A stretch of DNA of 64,000 nucleotides from Nymphaea colorata (GCF_008831285.2 NC_045148.1:7879001-7943000), one strand, 5' to 3'; positions 23,115 to 34,901 are shown, counted from the first letter of the stretch. Made by a program: numbers and translations. The notes: generated from the sequence alone by a model not told the origin.

Positions 23115-23827
23115 TCAGAATAAAAGCGGTTTCTGAACATGAATTTTTCTTTCAGCAATATCTAGTGCAGTTTCACCAGCCTTGATGTTTAAACCCTCAG
23201 CATCTAAGAGAGATGCCACCATCTGCAATAGGAAACAGTTCATTAACAATGCTTTATGAAATAGCAATAACATAAAATTTCCACATTTCATGACAAGAGA
23301 GAACCCTCACTCAACTATGACCCCTTAAATTCTCCCAATAATTTCAAAATAAAAATTGGCAGCACTCGCTTCCTCACCAATACAATATATTGACCAATAT
23401 ACTTTGTCCCACAGTGCCTATATATGCATTTAACAAATAGTTTTGTATTAAGAAACATAAAGGAACTTAACACCTAAAATGTAACAATCCAAACCTGTCC
23501 ATTATTTCTTCATTGAGTGCTCAATAACAAACATTTAGTGAGACAAAAATGAGAAAAAGTTGGCATGGTGTGTCACATAATGGGTTGTTAAGATTGAGTT
23601 TTCTAACAAACATGCAAAGCTATATATATATACACATTGTATGCTAGGTAGTTGCCAGATGGTTTAAAAAATTGTCATTAAAAAAACAAAAAATTGTCGC
23701 TAGATCCAAATAATCCGTTGCCACATTATTAACAGTGATTCATACCAATTTAGTGACTGTTTTTTAGTAACAAAGTTTTAAAACTTGAACTATTCGGCAA
23801 CATCTGACATACGACAATAATGAACTC

Positions 23828-23893
<66 letters not shown>

Positions 23894-25880
23894 ATCCAGT
23901 GAAAATTTCCTATAAAACTTCTAACTTGTTGAAGACTTGAAGTTACATATGAAAATTAAGTTATTTTTGAGGTTGGATCTAGTAGAAGACACACACACAC
24001 ACATATGCAAAGTATCTATAAGCCCCCAAGGCAGATTGTACGCTTGATAATTGAGTTGATAAATCAACCCTTTCTACTGGAAAATCCAACAGACATACAC
24101 ACATAGTTTCATAGTATTTTTGCAGGACAAAGAGGGAAATGTGAAGGCTGCAACTTGAAGACCCTGGAAGAAGTCTACCATTATGAGTTTTCTTTTGGTA
24201 TTGTCTCACCTCATACTCATCATTAGACAAGATAATTAGAAAAGTCACAAAGATTTTCAGATCTACCAAACAGCATCTTTACTGCAGCCTGTTTATAACA
24301 ACCTGTTACAAATCACTAAATGTTCCCATTCTTTTAGAAATAATAAATAATAACAATAATAATAACAATGTACATTACTAAATTCAAACATGCACCTTCT
24401 TCATGGTGGATCCATCTGACCCAGATCTTGTACATAAAAACTGAATTACAAGTGCTCTAACCAAGAATGATTTTAGAAAGAAGCATGAAAAGCAGTTTCC
24501 AAGTTACAGCTGGTACTAATTAGGTAATAGTTTCATATAGAGGAACGTAAAAATCAGGTCATCCCAAACAAGTAGTTAGAGGTAATCTTTAGCATCTCTT
24601 TCATGTTATCACAGAGGACATTTTAAGCCTTAGCAATTCAGGTCATTCTTTCCTTCCAGTCCTCCGTGAAATGCCAATTGAACATGGCTATTGCAACAGC
24701 CTAACAGGTGTTATCTCTTTTGATAGAAACTAAACCTTATGCCAACTTCACAGGGTAAGAAAGAAGCTTGCACACTTCCCTTGGCTCTCTTTGAGATGCA
24801 ATTATGATAATTTCCATTAGAATAAACAAAGTCATAAATTGTTCCGAGGCATTACGATCAATATTGAGCTTGATGTATTGTTCTGCCTTACACACTTTAA
24901 AGGAATTGGTAGTGCGTCTGTCAAATTCCTACCATTAAAAATTCTTCTTCTCCTAGCAACAAGATGTCATGACATGGCATCCGGTACATAGATACAGCAA
25001 GCAAGGCATCCTGTATACAGATACAGCAAGCAACTGAACCCGCGGAACTCATCCATAGCAATCACGATGCTAGTATGCAGATATATAAATAACCTTGTAA
25101 TTATGAACGCCACATAGTGAAGATGAGAAAAACTCCTTCGAAAGCAGAAAACGAGCTCGATTTTGTATTTGAGAACAGAGCCGAACCTTAAACATAAATC
25201 GAGTTAACCTTCTTGGGATCCTGAGTTACTCGACCATCAGAAAACCTACGTTGAAGCTCTCATCTATAGTCGAAGTTACACGATCAACTTAGATAAATCA
25301 ATGGCATCCATTGATCGATAAGAACTGCACCTGATCTTCACAAAACCCCGCCTTAATGACTTGAACTCGTAACTGCTGGATGACATTTGGAGAATTTTGA
25401 AATTCAATGTCTTCAACTTCTCCAGCATCAAGGAAGCTCCCTGATTGAGAAAAGGAGCAAAAGCAAACAAGAATAAGTCACGAACCTGTTAACGATGAAG
25501 AACAGGAAGTGTCAGAGTTGCAACTGCAAAAGAAAAATTGGTCGTGCAATAAAACATGGGGAAAAGAGAGTAAATAATTTAATTGTATCAATTGTGTACA
25601 CAAAAAGTGACCGTGTAATGGGGGGTGTGTGTGAGAGAGAAAGAGAGCACCAGGCATTGCTAAGAACGGCAGAAAGGGAAACAACAGAGCGCTTGCAATC
25701 GCCCATGCTCTATGAATGGTGATGGGCGATGGCAGAGAGTTCCTCTGCAGACGGAGATCTGGGCATGAAGTTGAGGAACGGGGAAGTGTTGTTGAGTCAG
25801 AGAGATTCTCGATGGAGAAACAGGAACCGGCGAGAAAAAGAGGACTTACTCGTGGTTTGTAGGCTACTTTGATGTGCCAT
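23115..25880 (-). CDS. Small ankyrin-repeat-like protein, four-exon model
   Basis: Minus-strand exons 25850-25880, 25331-25440, 24396-24440 and 23115-23222 join with matching phases and GT-AG borders into a 97-residue protein starting MAHQSSLQTTRSFLDAGEVE. The last exon reads MVASLLDAEGLNIKAG then ETALDIAERKIHVQ, which fits the second helix and turn of an ankyrin repeat (LLDAG...GETALDIA). With only about one to two repeats it is much shorter than usual ankyrin proteins. It may be a truncated paralog, or I may have missed middle exons in the 890-bp and 1.2-kb introns. A (CT)n(TA)n microsatellite and a MITE lie in the last intron. The function is unknown. Confidence 0.5.
23646..23812. mobile_element. 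MITE-like element in intron
   Basis: The left end has TAGTTGCCAGATGGTTTAAA. The right end has TTTTAAAACTTGAACTATTC then GGCAACATCTGAC, so the ends are imperfect inverted repeats. The words GTTGCCAGATGG link it to the clearer element at 34,902-35,062. Confidence 0.45.
23831..23887. repeat. Compound (CT)n(TA)n microsatellite
   Basis: A CT tract runs directly into TA repeats, inside the last intron of the ankyrin-like gene model. Confidence 0.95.
24976..25033. repeat. 29-bp tandem duplication
   Basis: Two adjacent units starting GGCATCC and ending GATACAGCAAGCAA lie at 24,976-25,004 and 25,005-25,033, with three mismatches. Confidence 0.88.
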
Positions 25881-26187
25881 CGAATGGGGAGGAGGTCGTG
25901 TTGCCGCTCCCCACAAAGTCCTCAGTCGTCCTTACGTTGCTATCGACATGCATTCTACAACCCAAAAGCCTGTGATACAGGATGAAGATATACGGAGCAC
26001 CAACTGAACACAGGTTTCTTTCTACTGCATAACACCAACACAGGTCACTACTGCGTTACGGTAAACTTGAAAGCCTCTCTCTATAAATGCCGTTATTAGG
26101 AGATTCTTTATCCTTTTCTAAGTTTCAACTAACTTTAAAACGGTAAACATAATCGTAGGAAACGATAAAAAATGAAAAAATGGATTT
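25881..26187. other. Upstream region of the ankyrin-like gene
   Basis: This holds the presumed promoter of the minus-strand gene. A T-run on the minus strand at about 26,174-26,180 is the Pol III terminator of the neighbouring tRNA. Confidence 0.4.
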
Positions 26188-26260
26188 TGGAGACGCGGGG
26201 AATCGAACCCCGTGCCTCTCGCATGCGAAGCGAGCGCTCTACCATATGAGCTACGTCCCC
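26188..26260 (-). tRNA. tRNA-Ala (anticodon CGC)
   Basis: The minus strand folds into a full cloverleaf of 73 bases. The anticodon loop is TTCGCAT inside a CTCGC/GCGAG stem, so the anticodon is CGC and reads GCG. The acceptor stem GGGGACG pairs with CGTCTCC, including the G3-U70 wobble that marks tRNA-Ala, and the discriminator base is A. The T arm carries GTTCGATTC (B box). A T-run follows as Pol III terminator. No intron. Confidence 0.97.
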
Positions 26261-26343
26261 GTGAATGATGGATTCAACTAATAGAATTTACTCATTCTAA
26301 GAACACCGAGAAAAAGATCGCCCGCCGACAAAGAAAAAGACAA

Positions 26344-26416
26344 TGGAGATGTGGGGCATCGATCCCCAGACCTCTCGCATGCAAAGCGAGCGCTCTACCA
26401 TCTGAGCTACATCCCC
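26344..26416 (-). tRNA. tRNA-Ala (anticodon TGC)
   Basis: The minus strand forms a 73-base cloverleaf with anticodon loop TTTGCAT, giving anticodon TGC. The acceptor stem GGGGATG/CATCTCC again has G3-U70. The B box is GATCGATGC and the A box TAGCTCAGATGG. A TTTTT terminator follows. It lies 83 bases from the CGC copy in the same orientation. The two differ at several stem positions, so they are not a recent duplicate. Confidence 0.97.
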
Positions 26417-28210
26417 ATTTTGTTGGGGCTTTTAGCATAAGTTTTGAAGGTCATCATTTTCATCCGTTCTTTACAAATACTACTAACTTGTTCAAAATGT
26501 AATTCTCCTAAGGATCCAAGAGGATGAAACAACCCCTAATCAATTTTGGTCCACATTCAACCTTTTTTTTGTTATAATCTGTGCCAGTATGTAAAGGGTT
26601 CAGATTTAGTTTCAAGGATATTAAATTCTCATCTCAATCAGACTCTTACCAAGCTCTTTGCGTTTGTGATCCAAGCAATTGCAGATGAGGAACAAACTGG
26701 GTACTTTTTAACTTGTTATAATGTAATTACAGATTGCTGGTTTTTCCTTTCTGGAGCATATGCATAATCGTTAAACCAAGAACCATCAAATGCATCTGAA
26801 ATTTAGAACCAGACCTTGATCTGAGACCGGACTCGTTTTTCCATGGTTGGATTACTGACCGACTCATGCCTCCTTCGGGTCCCAACACCGAATCTAGGAG
26901 TCCACTCTCGCCCTACTCATAATGGATCGTTTCTCAAACCCGACCCTTTCTGCGGCTGCTCCTGGTGGCGAGTGCCTGGTAGGGGGCCTTCTCTCGCTCC
27001 CTGCGTATCCCGGCACCGCCTTTCGTTTCCGTCTTTCGGGTGAGTAAAAGCAAGATTTCTACGATTGGTTCGATTGTTGGATCCATTATAACGGTGGTGC
27101 AGCTTTTATTTGCGAATTTCAACATTTTCTCTAGCCCTGTGTCGTCCCTCCTCCTCTTTGTTGGTTTCTGCTTGTGGGTGCCATTGCACTGGTAGGACAT
27201 CGATTTGACCATGAAAATTGACTATTGATGTGATTTTGGGTGCTTGGTTTTTAATATTCTAGTTATGTTTGGAAGAATTTTGTTTGTGAGTCTCGGCTGG
27301 TGGGCGCGCTTGGTTTAAGTTCATGAGTTCGAGAACAGTTATTATGTTTGTATTCGTATCTATTTATATAACCGATTCGTTCATGCTGGTTTGCAAACCG
27401 TCATTAATCTACACTCGTTAGTTTCTGTGCACTCGAACGGCAATGAAATTGCAGGCGAAGTGTTTGTTGATTTGTGCGAACGAACTTAAACATGGCTTCT
27501 CATGCAAACACTGTCAATGAATTTTACGGTGCTTTTTTGCTGTATACTTTTTTACAGTAGTCTGAATGGTTATTCACTCATTTTCAATAGCCAAATTTTT
27601 TGATGATTTACTGAGATGTTGTGAAATTTGTTATCTTACCCTCACGGGCAACATCCAGGCTCTCGATAATTGATGATGTATTGTTGTCAGCACGTAAGAA
27701 GACATTTTGCTTCTAAGGTTGTCATTATAGGCATCTTTACTGATCACGTACATCTTCGTTTAGGTGGTTCTCCAGTTATATGTGTTGACTACTTATAATT
27801 GACCGCAAAAGTTTTGATGTGGTTTAGATGGAATAATCAGCTACACACTGGCGAAGGTTTATATGTTGCTCTTTAAGTAGACTATACTTCCCAGTGGCAG
27901 CATTTTTGTATGTTTATTGGGAAACACATTCTGATGGAAACTTGAAATCACTAGTCCATGCGGACATGTGTACATGCAGGGGTGTAAGCTATAAAGTGTA
28001 TAGATTCAGAAATCATGTTATAGATTAAATGAGGGGAAGGAAGGAAGTGATGTGGTATAGTTGTTGCTTTAGACATTGCTTTATTTGCTGATAGTATCTT
28101 TGAAGAGAAATTGGAATAAGCCACTTCCTATTTACTGTCATCTTTTCTCCAAAATGCATGTGAGCTGAAGCTTTTGCTGTTTTTCAGGTCTGGTAAGTGA
28201 GTGTGCAACT
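26417..28210 (+). promoter_or_regulatory. Promoter, 5' UTR exon and leader intron of ferredoxin gene
   Basis: A GC-richer stretch at about 26,850-27,039 ends in a strong donor (gtgagt at 27,040). A matching acceptor at 28,187 precedes the ATG by 23 bases. This suggests a non-coding first exon and a 1.15-kb leader intron. Exon and transcription start are inferred. Confidence 0.45.
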
Positions 28211-29758
28211 ATGTTGATTCGTCGGCTTCAACGATTAGGAACACGAGTGGTCTCAGAGTTGAGACGAGGTACAATTACCTCTCTCTCTGAAGTCAACTAA
28301 TATTTTAGATTTCTTTATGTTGACTTGAATGGAAATAGTTCTCCATTTATTCTCCTCTTTCAAATCCAAGTGACGTTAGATTATTGCTTTCAATTATTTG
28401 TATGCAGACGGCAAAGACATGTCTAATGAAAATGTGTTCTACTACCAGCTAGATTGTTGCTTTGAATTACTTGTATACCGAGTGTAGAGACGTGGTGAAT
28501 TGCTGACTAACCATGTAACTTGGCTTTCTCTTGTTGAACGTTAGTGGACAATGTTTAGATCCATAACTATCTTCACATGATATGAAAAATCATTGCTTCC
28601 AACTTTTTACATAAGGTTTCTACTTGTTATAGGAGCAAGTATTTCATTGATTTTTTGTTGAAAATGTTCGTAAATGTAATTAAAAAACAGATTTTGCTGA
28701 GGAGAGTGGTTCCTTTTTTAGCATGTCAGTAGTTACTGCATCCCTTCTTGAATGTTTACAATGGCTTTTTTTCAGGGCAAGCTTCATCTTTTCCTAGACG
28801 TACCTATCTGTTGACACACTATAAGGAAACACCGCAAACACATTGTTGGGAATATGTGGTGAGCATCACTTTCCTTCTATAGCTTCCTTTTTGGTAAGTG
28901 GCATTATTTGCCACAAACACAAGCATGTTTGATGAAATGTGACCCATCACACTGAGCAAAATTTTCATTTCTCAAGCCTGTTGGCTTTGAGGAATCTTTG
29001 GAGAGTCTTGATCGGGGCTTTTTCTGATTTGACATTTTCATCGAGTGAGCTTATTCTTCTCCTTCGTCCAATATTCTGTGCAAGAGAGAAATTTAACGGG
29101 AAAAGGAAAAGATTGCTTCATATACAACAAGCTGGATCTACTCCATGTTTACCCGTTTGCTGCAGCACCTTTCATGATGGTACAAGTATTGCGGTTAATA
29201 CAGTGTAAACAGCCAAATAGGGGTGGTTCAAGTGCAAACATTTAAAACTGATGACCACCTTGTTTCATCTGACTTCTTATCAGTATCCCTATCCCAGTAA
29301 ATCTATGGAGCTAGAATTAGACTACTTCTACATTGAGTGAGATGAAGGCCAGAAGGTATATGATACTTCTGTCCAAATTATAGGAAGCTACAGAAAGAGG
29401 TTAAACATCATGGTCCATCCTAACCAAAGTGCAACGCAAATAATAATGTAAAATATATAATTGTGAACTCCTGGTCACTTAACGGCCTTGTATATGTTAT
29501 GTGTCAAATTGATGAAAAATCTTTCTTTCCCAGAACTTTGCCTGTCACTGATATTCACCTCTAACTGAATATGGGGATACACCTTATTGAAAAATTAAAA
29601 TAGTTCAATGATTGTAATTTCAGGTGTCTTATGGATTGTATCTTCAAAAGGTAATCACAATGAAGACAAAAGAGTACTTAAAAGTTGTACTCTTCATGGG
29701 AACAGAGGGTGGGAAATAAATCTCCTCTATGTGATTTTCCTGGACATGTACATGCACC

Positions 29759-29792
<34 letters not shown>

Positions 29793-31685
29793 ATGTGTGC
29801 CTATGCATGTCTTTTGGTGTCGTAGAGAATTTCCCTATTATAAGCTTCTCTCTCTTTCGACTTCTCATTTGGTGGAACTACCTACTTGTTTTTTTTTTTT
29901 AATTTAAAATATGGAGAATTAATATATGTATACCTTTCTTAGCAGAAACGCTCATTTTCAACATCCACTGAAGATTGTAATCCTGGCAATCAACAGGAGA
30001 AAAAAATGTGAGGTTTCCTTTTCCAGTGTAAAGTATGTATGGTTGAGTGGTTCAAAAGCCATGGTACTGGTGGGCAAATTATGTGGTTCAATTATCCAAA
30101 TAGCATTTCAGAGGATACTGTATATACCTCATAATTTTGTTCATCTGTTATCAAATGTTGATCACGTCTTCTTTATAGTCACCTATTTGATTATCTAAAC
30201 ATGATCTGTATTAGTATCCAAGAGAAACCCATCCACATGTCCACACTTCAACAAATTGTGAAGCAATGAATTACATACATGTAGGATGTAGGATGGGGGA
30301 CAATAGAAAAAACACTGGATGGAATCAAACAGTAACTACTGTTGTTCTGGAGCATTCTTTTGGTACTGTAAACTGTGAAATGAATGTTTAAGCAAAATAA
30401 GTTTAGAGGAATCATTTATTTCTTTGGAGTTTGGACCTAGATTGTAGTTGAGATTGTACATGCAGTGGACTTGGAGATTTATGGGGTATTCATGACAATT
30501 TTTTGGTTATTATGGGTTTTTATGATTGCAACCTTGAGAATGTGTCTAGAATTTTCAACATTGCATTTTGATGTACTAGTTTATCAGCCTGAGATACTTT
30601 CGATCTATTACAATTTTGTGGATTTGGTCCAAACTCCAAAGTCTATTTTGCATTCGTACATCTGAAGTTCATAGCACTGTTACATAGTAAACTATCCCCA
30701 AGGCAAGTTTCTTTTAGATATTGCCATCCAAGATAAGTGCAAAATTTTGTGAAGTTAGTATGCAAATTAACAAGTTCTTCTGCGGTTATGTGAAGGCATG
30801 AGGTTGTAGCCAAAGGTTCATTTGAGGCGCTGTTGGTGGCTGACTATTGATTGCTACAGTCTTGTTGAAGAATTCCAGTTGGGGAGTTCAATGTATTGTT
30901 TACCTGTCTGAACTGATAATCTTACAGTTTATCCAACCTTCATCAATGAAGAATGAATGTTTGCTCTTCATTTAGTTTGGCTTTCATAAGGGTCCTCATT
31001 TATGTAGTCCATTTCAGGTTTTTCATTTTTAAGCATGGAATAGTTAAGTGTACATTATCGATCTTTATTGCCAATGGTTATTTAAATTTATCACTGTGAT
31101 GGTCTGGGTGATCTCATGCTGTGTAGGTTTTGACAAGGCAGGATTTCAGTGACATTTGTAAACAAAGATGGAGAAGAGAAAGAAGTGAAGGTTCCTGTTG
31201 GAATGTCCATTTTGGAAGCTGCTCATGCTAATGACATAGAACTCGAAGGTAATCCGTTTCTATTTTCCTTTTTTACAGCTCGGATGTCTTGCTTGATACC
31301 GCTTCCATCTCTCATATTGTGGTCACTTTTCCTGTAGTCTATTCAGGTTCTATGAATTCAATTTTGTATTGAAGCTATGAGATTATAGTCACGTAGTTCT
31401 GTTGGGCAATGACTTGGATGTGCAGGAGCATGTGAAGGCTCACTTGCCTGTTCTACGTGCCATGTGATCGTAATGGTACCCCATCAATCTTGTCTCCTTT
31501 GTTGACTAAACTTTTCTTTCGCCAGAGATGATGGGTCTGTTATATTATTTTAGGATATGGAGTTCTACAACAAATTAGATGAACCTGTTGACGAGGAAAA
31601 TGACATGTTGGACCTGGCATTTGGCCTTACTGAGACGTGAGTCTCTCTCTCTCTCTCTCTCTCTCTCTCACGCACACACACACAC

Positions 31686-31739
<54 letters not shown>

Positions 31740-31891
31740 CTTGAATGACCAATCATTTTCCATGTGGTCTGGACAGATCAAGGCTTGGTTGTCAAATCAT
31801 AGCAAAACCTGAACTGGATGGAATTCGCCTAGCATTACCATCGGCCACCAGAAACTTTGCTGTTGATGGATATGTGCCTAAACCACATTGA
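28211..31891 (+). CDS. MFDX: Mitochondrial [2Fe-2S] ferredoxin (adrenodoxin type)
   Basis: This encodes a matrix electron carrier that takes electrons from mitochondrial ferredoxin reductase for Fe-S cluster assembly and biotin synthesis. Exons are 28211-28268, 28776-28858, 29624-29650, 29946-30007, 31142-31248, 31426-31475, 31554-31636 and 31777-31891. All phases fit and give 194 residues, close to the family's usual 197. Residues 1-70 are Arg/Ser-rich with little acid ([20 protein letters not shown], later KRSFSTST), as in a mitochondrial targeting peptide. The cluster ligands are Cys115, Cys121 and Cys124 ([12 protein letters not shown]) and Cys162 (RLGCQ). The C-terminus [12 protein letters not shown] is the plant MFDX ending. 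Exon 3 is only 27 bases. The gene looks intact. Confidence 0.96.
29761..29791. repeat. (GT)n microsatellite in ferredoxin intron
   Basis: About 15 GT units lie in the intron between exons 3 and 4. Confidence 0.95.
31641..31738. repeat. Compound CT-CA-GT-TA microsatellite in ferredoxin intron
   Basis: Consecutive tracts of CT, CA, GT and TA fill most of the 140-bp intron 7, starting a few bases after the donor and ending 39 bases before the acceptor. The CA and GT tracts are mutually complementary and could pair in the pre-mRNA. Confidence 0.95.
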
Positions 31892-33300
31892 AGGTTGGCA
31901 CCTTCGAGACCCTCAGTAAGATGCAGGGGATTATGTGATATGGAGTTGATGGAGATATATCTAACTACAGAGGATACAATTGTTCCCCGCTGTTGATGGT
32001 TTATCCGAGTGTAAAGTATGTGATAAACTCCGGTTCATAAAGTTCTAGCCTCCAGTGCTATTGCTCCTGTTAAATTGATCACCTTTGCTTGTATCAGTTG
32101 AAATTTTTGAGCACGGAATAATTTATAGACCTTTCCTTCTTTTTAAATATGTTCGCATGGTATATTATCTGGACACCTTCTGTGCTGCATATGGCCTGTG
32201 CTTGCTATCAGCCATCTTCCAGCCTTTTGGTAGTGAGGACGCGTTTGCGACCATGAGATCCTCCGCTTGCTTGGAGACATGATTCCGTTGAACTTGGGAT
32301 TTAGAGTCAAATCTGGTGTCAAATTAAACAAAATCATCTTCTTTGTCTCTTCAAAGACTGTCCAATTGGCGGTCAAACCCCTTTTTCTCTCGTTTTTTGC
32401 CTCTCAGGCCCGGCTAGATGGATTAACCACTCGCTGCAGACAGAAATTTCAAGATAATAGGCACCGTTATACTGAATTTTAAATTTTAACAGATACTTAG
32501 ATGTAAAAAGAAAATAAAAATGAATGAAGTTTTTAGATATAAAAAGCAAACTCTATCGGCAAATGTAGCTCCACCATCTTTCCGGAGCTTACACCTGAGG
32601 AAACTTCACCTCAATGAAGCCTTGGACTGATCTTAGTCCTGCCGGGTTGCTTCCCCATCATCAATGTAAGAGAGATTCATACGAACGACTGCTGATGATT
32701 TCACCGGCGTCTTTCCAGGGCAATTGACGTGCACGGGAGGTTGGTGGCCTTGCCGTTTCCACCTCCCCGTTCGTACCCATCATAAAGCTAGTTGAACGAT
32801 GCGCGCTCGTAGCTTGCCACTCATTTAAGAAGACCACCTCTTCTCATTGGCATCGCAAACGTCGCCTTCTTCTTTGCCACAATTTTCGCAACAGTTGATC
32901 TAAATATTGTTTGGTGCTTGACGTGTTGATTTGGTGCACAACCCTATGATTCGTCTGTATCATTGTTGCTTGTGCATGCAGTTAGGTTGATAATTAATGG
33001 TAAATTTGATTGGCTTGAGCTCTTTAATGTTGACTGCCAAACAAGCGTTCCCCACTGAGTGTTCCAACTGTTATGAGTCTCTTTGATGTGACCTTGCTCT
33101 GAGAGAGAGAGAGAGAGAGAGAGGAAGAAGAAGAAGAAGAAGAAGAAGAAGAAGAAGGGAGACAAACTGGTTCACTTGGCTTCTTAATTTAAGGTCTTAC
33201 ACTACTTCTCAATATGATCGAGATAAACGAACGGAACCTGGCAAGGTGAATTTTCATTTTGTTGGCACTCAACAAACAAAGAGGAAAGGGAAGCGCTGAA
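31892..33300. other. 3' flank of ferredoxin gene, no further gene
   Basis: This probably includes the 3' UTR. A (GA)n(GAA)n microsatellite lies at 33,101-33,157. Open frames at 32,085-32,482 are unsupported. Confidence 0.5.
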
Positions 33301-33306
33301 TCCTTG

Positions 33307-33377
33307 GCAGGCGACGATTTAAAAGAGTTCCTTCCCTACTGAATCTATGGCAGGCGACGATTTAAAAGAGTTCCTTT
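33307..33377. repeat. 41-bp offset direct duplication
   Basis: GGCAGGCGACGATTTAAAAG and the bases after it occur at 33,307-33,336 and again at 33,348-33,377. The second copy contains the ATG at 33,347 of a frame starting MAGDDLKEFLSDS. Confidence 0.9.
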
Positions 33378-33480
33378 CCGACTCCCAAGTAGGGCCAACT
33401 CCGAGTCTCCGACGACGCCTACCACGAGATAGGGTCCGCACTCCGCAGAAACTTAAGGAAAGGGGTGCATTGGCCGAAAA

Positions 33481-33937
33481 ATGCAGTCGCCGGCGTCCGG
33501 AAGCAACTCAAGGACGCCGAGCTTTTTCCGGAGCCACGCGGAGCTCGGGATGGGGACCTCCGAGGCCAATGCCGGAATGCTAAAGGTGTTCCTGAACGAT
33601 CTAAACACTGCCTGCATACGCTCCCGCCGCGAGGACCACGTGGAAGTGACGCTCGATATCGATGCGGACGCTGAGGCCGACGCAGATGGCCGCGGAATTT
33701 TCGTCCGCAGCGTCGGTTCAGTGTCGGAAGACGGCGGCGGGCGGCTCGAACGGATAGGGTCCTCGAACTCACTTGTAAGCCGGGGAACCTCCCGCTTCTG
33801 GCGGCTCTCTGCCGACCTGATGCCGGAGATCCGGCGGTATGCAAAGTCGGCACACGGTCGCCGTCGTCGAGATTTTCGGCTGCATCGCGTGGCGGTGGCA
33901 AGGAGTCAATGCTCGCTCCAATGTTCCATCATGCAAG
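33481..33937 (+). pseudogene. Fragment resembling RBOH (NADPH oxidase) N-terminus
   Basis: In this GC-rich block the frame from 33,481 reads AGMLKVFLNDLNTACIRS, then HVEVTLDIDADAEADADGRG and FVRSVGSVSEDGG. The spacing of VFLNDL, VEVTLDI and a short SV motif matches the cytosolic N-terminus of plant respiratory burst oxidase homologs of the RBOHE/F type. No EF-hand, ferric reductase, FAD or NADPH domain follows in the next 3 kb. The frame ends at a possible donor (33,938), and a second frame from 33,347 overlaps it. This is either a truncated gene copy or a captured exon. A chance resemblance in a low-complexity acidic stretch cannot be excluded. Confidence 0.4.
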
Positions 33938-34901
33938 GTACCATCTTCAACTTGCATATTGCCTATAAAAATTGCCACGAGAGTTGGAAACTAAGAGTTG
34001 CTGTCAACTCTCTAGCAAATAAAGCTCTTCTGAAATAGAACCACATAAAAGTATCTTCACCGAACTAGACAAGATTGGAAGCAAACAGAAGAAAAAAACC
34101 AATTTTTTTTCTATATAAAGTTTTAAATTGAACAAATATAGGTAAAAAAATCAGAACAAGTATGTTTTTTAGTTTCTGAAAAGCAAAGTTTTAGAGAGCT
34201 TTTGGCCCAAAATTCCTGGCAAGTGTTTACTAGACTTAACTATGTAATTTCTATCCAAAAACCATGGGAAAATTCGACTCCTAGCCTTCTATGAGAGAGT
34301 TACTAATTTTTGCCCAAATTATAGACAAAATTATTGTGACTAGTTTTAGAAAATAGGTCAAACAAGAGGCTTTTCCGATTGATTTTTATCAAACTAAAAC
34401 TGATTTTGGTTTCCTTTTCTCTATCTTTTCAGATTGATCATGGCATGAACCTGTTAGATATCGAGGTCTCCAACGAAAAAGCCTTCAATGTCGGCGATCA
34501 CAAAAGTTTCTACATGGTGACAAACATCCAATAAATCTATTCTCTTCTATCACTAATGGATCTTAGCTTAGTAATTGCTGTCATCTATCATAAACTCAAT
34601 GCACCATGATGTTTAAAAGACTGATCAGTGAGGCTGGCCCATTTATCTAGGAGGCCATGGTACTCAAATCAATTAAGAATTTATTGCACAAGCTCATGGT
34701 CCCAACTACCGTGATGAGAAGATTCTTGCCAAATACAGGTGATCATAGTTGAACACATTTTTTCTGAAAAACATACAATGATCAGGCTTTGAGATGTCGG
34801 TGGTCAAGATCATATAAGAAAAAAACTTTAGTGGAAAGATGTGATGGAGGTCATGGAATGTGGACATGTTACCTTAACTAGGAGAATTAAAATATGTCAG
34901 T
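33938..34901 (+). other. Region with one exon-like segment
   Basis: Bases 34,433-34,516 are bounded by a pyrimidine tract plus AG and by GTGACA. They read IDHGMNLLDIEVSNEKAFNV then GDHKSFYM. Composition is protein-like, but the phase does not match the RBOH-like frame upstream and I do not recognise the family. The rest is AT-rich and non-coding. Confidence 0.3.

Noticed and set aside
26843-27043. 66-codon frame upstream of the ferredoxin gene
   Set aside because: It lies in the inferred 5' UTR exon, and a donor site follows directly. No protein family fits.
33419-33901. 160-codon minus-strand frame in the GC-rich block
   Set aside because: Arg/Pro-rich product of GC content. The plus-strand frame has the family-like motif order.
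33938-34516. Joining the RBOH-like frame to the exon-like segment at 34,433
   Set aside because: The donor at 33,938 is phase 1, and the downstream segment is open only in phase 0. Joining them gives an immediate stop.
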